A stretch of 11,283 nt of DNA from Clostridiales bacterium UBA929 (GTDB lineage Bacteria > Bacillota > Clostridia > Oscillospirales > UBA929): positions 285 through 11,567 of the forward strand of contig DBDP01000053.1 in assembly GCA_002293625.1 (NCBI GenBank), written 5' to 3'. Shown piece after piece: positions 7,064-11,283 of this stretch; the first letter of the stretch is position 1; each line of letters begins with the position of its first letter. The translations under genes and the position numbers were made by a program. The notes under the pieces are model-generated. The model was not told where the DNA came from. It was given only the letters and a program-made list of their open reading frames with translations, and searched no databases.

Positions 7064-7067
7064 CTTT

Positions 7068-7151
7068 ATGCGAAACGTTGAAAATTACGTGTTCTCCGCA
7101 GACGAACGAGAGCAGTTCTCTCGAGCAGGTGTTTATGGCGCGGTGCCGTAA
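7068..7151 (+). other. Possible 27-codon small ORF
   Basis: ATG 7068 follows a GGAAGGGG purine run (7054-7061) with 6 bases between, and opens a 27-codon frame ending at TAA 7149-7151 (MRNVENYVF...). A 6-bp inverted repeat CGAGAG/CTCTCG (7107-7112 and 7118-7123) lies inside. The purine run is also one arm of the DUF421 leader hairpin, so the apparent ribosome binding site may be accidental. I recognise no family and see no promoter for it. Confidence 0.15.
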
Positions 7152-7220
7152 GCCGGCGCGGGCAATGTTCAACATGCCTTTATACGTTTTACAGGGTAGA
7201 TCGGTCATTTGTCTTGGGGC

Positions 7221-7249
7221 TTGCATATCTGCACTAACTTGGGTATAAT
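7221..7249 (+). promoter_or_regulatory. Sigma-A-type promoter for the nucleotidyltransferase gene
   Basis: TTGCAT (7221-7226), a 17-base spacer and a perfect TATAAT (7244-7249) form a plausible housekeeping promoter. Transcription would start near 7256, giving a very short leader before the AAGGA site (7257-7261) and ATG 7269. This excludes the ATG at 7248, which lies in the -10 box. Confidence 0.65.
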
Positions 7250-7268
7250 GCGAATGAAGGAAGTGGTG

Positions 7269-7592
7269 ATGGTAATGGATAGTCAGACCCAAAATGAATT
7301 GGCGCTCATAAGAGATGGTATCTTGCAAACCATCCCGGCTGAAGTTATATATCTTTTCGGCTCTCACGCATATGGAACACCTAACGAGGATAGTGATTTC
7401 GATATTTATGTGGTAGTATCTGATGACACCGATAATATATCCGAGCTGTATGGTGAACTCCGCGTGAAGCTCAAGAAGATACGTCCTATGGATCTATTGA
7501 TTGGGAAATCCAGCATCTTTAACCACAGAAAATACGGACCAACAATTGAGAAGGTGATTGCGCAGAGAGGGATTGTCTTATATGGAGCTTGA
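7269..7592 (+). CDS. MNT-type nucleotidyltransferase (HEPN/MNT antitoxin-like)
   Basis: The 107-residue protein is a minimal nucleotidyltransferase of the pol-beta fold: GSHAYG (31-36), DSDFD (41-45) giving the metal-binding Asp43 and Asp45, and a third acidic residue Asp75 in PMDLLIGK. In HEPN/MNT (MntA/HepT-type) modules such proteins act as antitoxins, in studied cases by adding AMP to the HEPN toxin. The gene is intact with a full catalytic set. I chose ATG 7269 because AAGGA (7257-7261) is 7 bases upstream; ATG 7254 or 7275 are alternatives. Its end overlaps the start of a broken HEPN gene by 11 bases, so the antitoxin appears to have outlived its toxin. The stretch is less GC-rich than the flanks, suggesting transfer. 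Confidence 0.85.
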   Translation: MVMDSQTQNELALIRDGILQTIPAEVIYLFGSHAYGTPNEDSDFDIYVVVSDDTDNISELYGELRVKLKKIRPMDLLIGKSSIFNHRKYGPTIEKVIAQRGIVLYGA

Positions 7593-7858
7593 GTATGTCG
7601 CTGAATGGTTTCAATTTGCTGATGCGGATTTAGCGTCTGCAAAGTATTTGCAAGGAATGCGTCCGCAGCCAATGGAAATAATCTGTTATCATTGAGATAA
7701 TGAAGGTATGCGGTATTTTGTCGCGATACGGTGTTGAGCCTCGATATCCACACGATATGGGTATATAAGAGCATGATGTGCAAAAAGCGCTCGGCTATGC
7801 GCAACAGATAAGGAATATCGCACCGTTGATCGAACTTCGCAAGAATATTAAATCATAA
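7582..7858 (+). pseudogene. Degraded HEPN-domain protein (HepT-like toxin partner)
   Basis: ATG 7582 opens 37 codons of HEPN N-terminus (EWFQFADADLASAKYL, then MEIICYH), ending at TGA 7693-7695, just where the family continues with a CQQAAEK-like helix. The C-terminal part reappears in the next frame: KVCGILSRYGVEPRYPHDMGI, then a TAA at 7766-7768, then EHDVQKALGYAQQIRNIAPL and a final stop at 7856-7858. By comparison with usual HEPN proteins of about 130 residues, the middle region is missing. An internal deletion causing a frameshift plus a nonsense codon explains this. No complete HEPN RNase motif remains, so the product should be inactive. HEPN identity rests on motif memory, not on a search. 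Confidence 0.75.
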
Positions 7859-7860
7859 TT

Positions 7861-7888
7861 ATAACCTGACGCGCTGTTGTCAGGTTAT
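7861..7888. terminator. Perfect 10-bp hairpin after the HEPN remnant
   Basis: ATAACCTGAC (7861-7870) and GTCAGGTTAT (7879-7888) pair perfectly around an 8-base loop, three bases after the last stop of the HEPN remnant. No clear T-run follows, so it may be a weak terminator, an mRNA 3' end or an old insertion junction. Confidence 0.4.
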
Positions 7889-7900
7889 ATGTGTTATTCT

Positions 7901-7913
7901 GATTACCGTAATC
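7901..7913. promoter_or_regulatory. Short palindrome GATTAC-C-GTAATC, possible operator
   Basis: A perfect 6+6 palindrome with one central base lies about 80 bases before the AraC-type gene. It could be a regulator site, but a terminator lies between it and that gene, and such short palindromes arise by chance. Confidence 0.2.
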
Positions 7914-7923
7914 GAAGTGTTGA

Positions 7924-7957
7924 AAAAGAGCAGACACAATCAAGCGTCTGTCCTTTT
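7924..7957. terminator. Bidirectional intrinsic terminator
   Basis: AAAAG-A-G-CAGAC (7924-7935) pairs with GTCTG-T-C-CTTTT (7946-7957) around a 10-base loop, with one A-C mismatch and one G-T pair. The A-rich left and T-rich right ends give U-tracts on both strands. It separates the nucleotidyltransferase/HEPN unit from the AraC-type gene. Confidence 0.6.
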
Positions 7958-7993
7958 CATATGGTATCTTAGCTGTAAAGGGGGAGCGGGCTG

Positions 7994-8887
7994 TTGCACG
8001 CATGGGAAGCGGTTCAAAAAACACTCAACCGCATTGAGGAGAACATCGGCGAGGAGATTTCGGTGGAAGAGTTGGCGGCGGAAGCCGCGTTGTCGGTATT
8101 CTATTATCAGCGCCTGTTCACGCGGCTGGTAAAGAAGCCGGTGAGGGAATACATTAAGTTGCGGCGGTTGGCCAGAGCGTGCGCCGCGCTGCGGGATAAA
8201 GACAGCAGAATTCTCGACGTCGCGCTGGATTACGGATTCGGGAGCCATGAGACATTTACCCGCGCGTTTAAGAGCGCCTACGGCATCCCGCCGGAGCGAT
8301 ACCGCAAAGATCCCGTCCCGCTGATGAATTTTGATAAGCCCGATTTGCTTTTGAATTACGTTATGGCCGATGAGGGTGTGCCGCTGATCAGCGATGGTCT
8401 GGTGCTGGAGATAAACCGCAAAACCCTTGCGGAACCGATTTTCTTTGTAGGGGTGCAAGGGGAGTTCCCGTTCACAAAGGGTAAAATGATGGGCGAGGAA
8501 ACCGGTCTTGACGGCGGTGGCGCGATCTGGGATCGTTTCTTCCGCGTGAAGGACACTCTTCCGCTTATCCCCGGCGGACGGAAACTGGGCGTCAGCTACC
8601 ACGGCGGCGCGCCGGACGGCTATACCTCCTATTTCGCCGGCGGGGAAGCAGAGCAGCCGTCGGATATAAGCTGGACGCTTCCGGCGAGGGCGTATGTTGT
8701 CTGCGGTTTTGAGATGGAGGATTTCGAGCGGGAAATGGACGCCGCAATGGGTAAAGCCATGAAATACACGCGGCTTTGGCTGAGAAACCGCGGGCTGATC
8801 GCGGACGGTTTTTTCCCCGAAATATACTATGATAATTCCCCTGCTTATATGGAACTGTGGATACCGTATAAAAAGAGGGCATTATAA
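7994..8887 (+). CDS. AraC-family regulator with GyrI-like effector domain
   Basis: The 297-residue protein has the two helix-turn-helix units of AraC/XylS regulators at its N-terminus: ISVEELAAEAALSVFYYQRLF (22-42), then ILDVALDYGFGSHETFTRAF (73-92) with the usual YGIPPERYR (96-104). The rest (about 135-295) resembles the GyrI-like/effector-binding domain, ending in AYMELWIPYK. This order (DNA-binding first, ligand domain second) is that of Rob-like and multidrug-type regulators. The start is TTG 7994 with AGGGGGAG upstream; it fits the normal start of the DNA-binding domain. It probably senses a small hydrophobic compound and may control the flavin protein 22 bases downstream; both are inferences. 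Confidence 0.88.
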   Translation: MHAWEAVQKTLNRIEENIGEEISVEELAAEAALSVFYYQRLFTRLVKKPVREYIKLRRLARACAALRDKDSRILDVALDYGFGSHETFTRAFKSAYGIPPERYRKDPVPLMNFDKPDLLLNYVMADEGVPLISDGLVLEINRKTLAEPIFFVGVQGEFPFTKGKMMGEETGLDGGGAIWDRFFRVKDTLPLIPGGRKLGVSYHGGAPDGYTSYFAGGEAEQPSDISWTLPARAYVVCGFEMEDFEREMDAAMGKAMKYTRLWLRNRGLIADGFFPEIYYDNSPAYMELWIPYKKRAL

Positions 8888-8909
8888 ATTAACAGAAGGA
8901 GCGAAACAC

Positions 8910-9380
8910 ATGAGTAAGTACGAAGAAGCAATGAAGAATCTGGAGGAGAAATTCGGCGGTAAAGAGAGCTTGATTACCCTCGCGACCCTAGCGCGGGTTC
9001 CAAACGCGGAGGGCAAGCCCCGCCCCGACGCGCGCATCGTGAACGCTTACTATGAGGACGGCTCGTTCTACATAGCGACCCACGCGAAGAGCAACAAGAT
9101 GCAGCAGATCGCGGATAACCCGGAGGTTGCCGTTTGCTATATCGTCGAGACGTTCACCGCAAGCGCCATTGGCGAGGATGCCGGCTGGGTCGCCGACGAG
9201 AAGAACGCCGCAATCATGGAGAAGGTGCGTAAAGCGTTCGCCGAATGGTACCCGAACGTCGTCAACGAAGCGGATCAGAACCAGCGCTTGCTGCGTGTGC
9301 GTATGACAAAGGGTCTGTGGCACGACGCGCACACGGGCGACAAAAACGAGATCGACTTTGTGAACAAGACGGCGACATAA
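8910..9380 (+). CDS. Pyridoxamine 5'-phosphate oxidase-like FMN-binding protein
   Basis: The 156-residue protein has the split-barrel flavin fold of the PNPOx-like/general-stress-protein-26 group: LITLATLARVPNAEGKPRPDARIVNAYYEDGSF at its start (22-54, a two-strand hairpin), FYIATHAKSNKMQQIADNPEVAVCY (54-78), and a C-terminal RLLRVRMTKGLWHD. Substrate is unknown; relatives bind FMN or F420 and reduce or oxidise small molecules. It lacks the tail of true PdxH, so it should not be called that. ATG 8910 has AAGGA (8896-8900) upstream; an in-frame ATG at 8829 lies in the previous gene. It follows the AraC-type gene by 22 bases, and ends three bases from the convergent ATPase gene. Confidence 0.87.
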   Translation: MSKYEEAMKNLEEKFGGKESLITLATLARVPNAEGKPRPDARIVNAYYEDGSFYIATHAKSNKMQQIADNPEVAVCYIVETFTASAIGEDAGWVADEKNAAIMEKVRKAFAEWYPNVVNEADQNQRLLRVRMTKGLWHDAHTGDKNEIDFVNKTAT

Positions 9381-9383
9381 CCC

Positions 9384-10454
9384 CTACTTCCCCCAGTCCG
9401 TCAGAATCTTCTCGGCGTAGGCGTCGGCGAAGGCGCGTATTCCGGTAAAGTCAATGTGCGGATTGTATATGTTTTCCAGCTCTCGGTGCTGGAGGACGAT
9501 TCCGGTCAGTAAGCCGGATACGTCCTCCAGCAGCGCGCTCTCGGTTTTTTTCAAAAAGCGCAGACGCAGACGGCAGCCTTTCAATACCTGCGACGGAATC
9601 GCGGCGTCAAGACGAATTCGGCGGTACGGCTCGGCGGGATAAGGATCCTTCGGCGAAGCGGACACAAACGCCAGCCGTGCCTCCGGCAGAATGAGATGCG
9701 CCAAACGCACAGTGGGGGCGCAAGGATCGTAGCAGGCGATGACTTCCATCCCCGCGTCGAGCGCTGCCGTACAAATCGGCATGAGAACGGTGTGTGCCTG
9801 ACGGTAAGTGTCCTGAAGCTCATATACGCGGTCAGCGAGCAGCGAAACTGTACTCCAAAGTGTTGCCGTACCGTCCGGCGAGAACGCGCTGAGCAGACGT
9901 TTACGCAGAATGCCGTTTCCTGTTCCCTTTTTAATCTCGCGCCGGATGATGCCGCGCGTGCGGCGGCGCAGCGTTTCGAGCGCCGCGGGGTCGTTGACGA
10001 GGGCTTTTTGCTCGTCCTGAAGGTTTTTTACCGCGCCGAGTACGCGGTAGAGACGGGTGTAGTCCTCCCGCATACTGTCCTGCGCCGCCATGATACTTTT
10101 TCGTTCCCGGCTCAACGCCGCGTCGTCGGCAAAGTGCGTCAACGGCAGCAACGTATCAATTGCGAGCGGGTATTTTGGTTCCATCACATGCGGCGGCGTT
10201 CCGTCCACGAACGCGACGCCGAGTTTTGGGAAGTACACCCCGTCCCATGATTTCGTGTCGCCGGAGCAGATGATAACTTCGCGGTTCTGCCCCTCAAATT
10301 TGGAAGCGATTCGCTTCATAAAGCCGGACTTGCCGTTGCCCGGTGTTCCTTTGATAATATACAGGCGGTTAAGCCGACTTAAATCCAGCCATTTGCTATA
10401 ATATGAAACAAATCCCTGCGGCGCGTTCGCGCCGAGGTAGAATTGCGCATCCAA
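9384..10454 (-). CDS. PRK06851-type P-loop ATPase of unknown role
   Basis: From the TTG at 10452-10454 the protein has 356 residues. It opens FYLGANAPQGFVSYY, then a Walker A motif IIKGTPGNGKSGF (33-45), and GVYFPKLGVAFVDGTPPHVMEP (72-93), as in PRK06851-like Firmicute ATPases. A charged helical stretch follows (about 110-185). A second module (about 188-265) mirrors the first, but its P-loop position reads YELQDTYRQAHTVL, without GxxGxGKS, so only the first site should bind ATP. AAGGAGGG (10461-10468 complement) with 6-base spacing fixes the start; an in-frame TTG at 10562 has no ribosome binding site and would add 36 untypical residues. The cellular role is unknown. Confidence 0.82.
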   Translation of the reverse strand: MDAQFYLGANAPQGFVSYYSKWLDLSRLNRLYIIKGTPGNGKSGFMKRIASKFEGQNREVIICSGDTKSWDGVYFPKLGVAFVDGTPPHVMEPKYPLAIDTLLPLTHFADDAALSRERKSIMAAQDSMREDYTRLYRVLGAVKNLQDEQKALVNDPAALETLRRRTRGIIRREIKKGTGNGILRKRLLSAFSPDGTATLWSTVSLLADRVYELQDTYRQAHTVLMPICTAALDAGMEVIACYDPCAPTVRLAHLILPEARLAFVSASPKDPYPAEPYRRIRLDAAIPSQVLKGCRLRLRFLKKTESALLEDVSGLLTGIVLQHRELENIYNPHIDFTGIRAFADAYAEKILTDWGK

Positions 10455-10488
10455 CCCGATCCCTCCTTCATGATATGGTGTCACTCCG

Positions 10489-10529
10489 AAAACTCCCGGC
10501 TCTTTCGCTTGCGGATAACACGGAGTTTT
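10489..10529 (-). promoter_or_regulatory. Inverted repeat in the ATPase gene leader
   Basis: AAAACTCC (10489-10496) and GGAGTTTT (10522-10529) are perfect inverted 8-mers around a 25-base loop, 35 bases before the ATPase start codon. The right arm ends in four T's on the minus strand, so it could be a weak attenuator. No known leader class is recognised. Confidence 0.3.
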
Positions 10530-10631
10530 AAGAGCTTCTTTCTTCCGTATCATATGCGCCAAATGCCGAATTGGCGAATGAGGGACTTGCGGGATTTTCC
10601 GCGCCGCGAAGGCGATTTGTTGAATTTTCTA

Positions 10632-10660
10632 TTGACAAAACGTGTATGTTGTGATATATT
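10632..10660 (+). promoter_or_regulatory. Strong sigma-A promoter of rplJ
   Basis: A consensus TTGACA (10632-10637), a 17-base spacer and TATATT (10655-10660) put the start of transcription near 10667, just before the L10 leader. Confidence 0.85.
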
Positions 10661-10666
10661 GCGAAC

Positions 10667-10757
10667 TGTTCCATAGACAGTGGGTTTCGGTGCCGCGCTT
10701 TTGGCGCGGTTTCCGGATAAATCCCGCCGAGGGGCAGAGCCATCATCATGGTTTTGT
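10667..10757 (+). promoter_or_regulatory. Ribosomal protein L10 leader (autoregulatory mRNA structure)
   Basis: The leader shows the L10-leader pattern: GACAGTGGGTTT (10676-10687) facing AAATCCCGCCGAGG (10719-10732), enclosing a GC-rich hairpin CCGCGC/GCGCGG (10693-10698 and 10704-10709). In Firmicutes, L10 with L7/L12 binds such a structure and represses its own mRNA. Position directly between the promoter and attenuator before rplJ supports this. Ends are approximate. Confidence 0.8.
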
Positions 10758-10790
10758 TTCCGTGTCTTTTGGATACGGAATTTTCTTTTA
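10758..10790 (+). terminator. Attenuator terminator in the rplJ leader
   Basis: TTCCGTGTC (10758-10766) pairs with GATACGGAA (10772-10780; one G-T pair) around a 5-base loop, followed by TTTTCTTTT (10781-10789). It is an intrinsic terminator 18 bases before the rplJ start, so readthrough is probably controlled by the L10 leader. Confidence 0.8.
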
Positions 10791-10807
10791 TAAAGGTGGT
10801 GAATCAT

Positions 10808-11283
10808 TTGCCAAACGCCAAGGTTTTAGAGCAAAAAAAGGCGATCGTCGCCGGGTTAGCCGAAGAGATGAAGAACGCCACGACGGGCGTCCTCGTTGAC
10901 TACAAAGGTATCACGGTCGAAGCCGACACGAAGCTGCGCACCGAGCTGCGCAAAGCCGGCGTTCAGTACAAGGTCGTAAAGAACACCTTGATGCAGCGCG
11001 CCATACAAGGTATCGGCCTTGAAGCGCTGGAACCCACGCTGAACGGCACAACGGCGCTCGCCGTTTCGTCAGACGCGGTCGCTCCCGCGAAAATCCTCAG
11101 CGAATACGCAAAAAAGTCGGGTGACAAGTTCAAGATCAAGGCGGGTTTCGTGGAGGGGCGCGTCATCAGCCCCGCCGAGGTGCTGGCTTTGGCCGAGCTG
11201 CCTCCGCGCGAACAACTCATCGCGCGCGCGCTCGCGGGCTTCAACGCCCCGGTCTCCGGTCTCGTCAATGTCCTCAACGGCAG
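10808..11283 (+). CDS. rplJ: 50S ribosomal protein L10 (3' end outside window)
   Basis: L10 forms the base of the ribosomal stalk, carrying L7/L12 dimers and helping recruit elongation factors. The visible 158 codons show PNAKVLEQKKAIVAGLAEEM, VLVDYKGITVEADTKLR, YKVVKNTLMQRA and the C-terminal LPPREQLIARALAGF, all typical; only about 10-15 residues should be missing. The start is TTG 10808, seven bases after AAAGGTGGT (10792-10800), matching the usual MPNAKVLE-like N-terminus. A GTG at 10799 is in frame but overlaps that site. rplL would be expected just beyond the window. Control by L10 binding to its leader is family knowledge supported by the structures upstream. Confidence 0.96.
   Translation, partial: MPNAKVLEQKKAIVAGLAEEMKNATTGVLVDYKGITVEADTKLRTELRKAGVQYKVVKNTLMQRAIQGIGLEALEPTLNGTTALAVSSDAVAPAKILSEYAKKSGDKFKIKAGFVEGRVISPAEVLALAELPPREQLIARALAGFNAPVSGLVNVLNG

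Noticed and set aside
7940..8602. 220-codon minus-strand frame opposite the AraC-type gene
   Set aside because: No family resemblance; explained as a shadow of the regulator's codon usage.
9696..10250. 184-codon plus-strand frame opposite the ATPase gene
   Set aside because: No motifs and no ribosome binding site; the minus-strand protein has a clear Walker A motif.
10455..10562. 36-residue N-terminal extension of the ATPase
   Set aside because: The extension has no family resemblance, and the AAGGAGGG site falls inside it, correctly spaced for TTG 10454.
1..11283. CRISPR array, tRNA or rRNA genes, transposase genes
   Set aside because: No regularly spaced repeats, no tRNA-like cloverleaf spotted, no rRNA-like stretches and no transposase motifs were seen on reading; a tRNA scan was not possible.

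Overview
The window looks like a chromosomal segment of a fairly GC-rich Clostridia-type Firmicute. The evidence is a Firmicutes-style L10 leader with an attenuator in front of rplJ, strong GGAGG-type ribosome binding sites with several TTG/GTG starts, a PRK06851-type ATPase, and the argJ-centred cyclic arginine pathway. No rRNA, tRNA, CRISPR array or transposase gene is visible. The species cannot be named from the sequence.

Region 1 (1-6332, + strand) is an arginine biosynthesis cluster in the order argH (3' part only), argC, argJ, argB, two small DUF genes, argD, argF. ArgJ transfers acetyl groups from N-acetylornithine to glutamate. ArgB, ArgC and ArgD then phosphorylate, reduce and transaminate acetylglutamate, ArgF makes citrulline, and ArgH makes arginine. 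argH/argC and argJ/argB overlap by four bases (ATGA), so they are probably translationally coupled. ArgC is of the short, 'uncommon' type. A DUF4160-DUF2442 pair of unknown function, visibly less GC-rich than its neighbours, sits between argB and argD. The argC-argJ gap holds a symmetric double-hairpin element, and the argD-argF gap holds a single similar hairpin. A terminator-like hairpin spans the argF stop codon.

Region 2 (6329-7024, - strand) is a DUF421/YetF membrane protein gene convergent with argF. A hairpin followed by five U's lies directly before its GTG start.

Region 3 (7200-7960, + strand) is an AT-richer island. It has a good promoter, an intact minimal nucleotidyltransferase (MNT antitoxin type) and a wrecked HEPN partner (internal deletion, frameshift and a nonsense codon). 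It is closed by two hairpins, the second a convincing terminator.

Region 4 (7994-9380, + strand) holds an AraC-type regulator with a GyrI-like C-terminal domain, followed after 22 bases by a pyridoxamine-phosphate-oxidase-like flavin protein, probably one transcript.

Region 5 (9384-11283) is divergent. On the - strand is a PRK06851-family P-loop ATPase with a TTG start. On the + strand is a strong sigma-A promoter, the L10 autoregulatory leader, an attenuator and rplJ, cut by the window edge.
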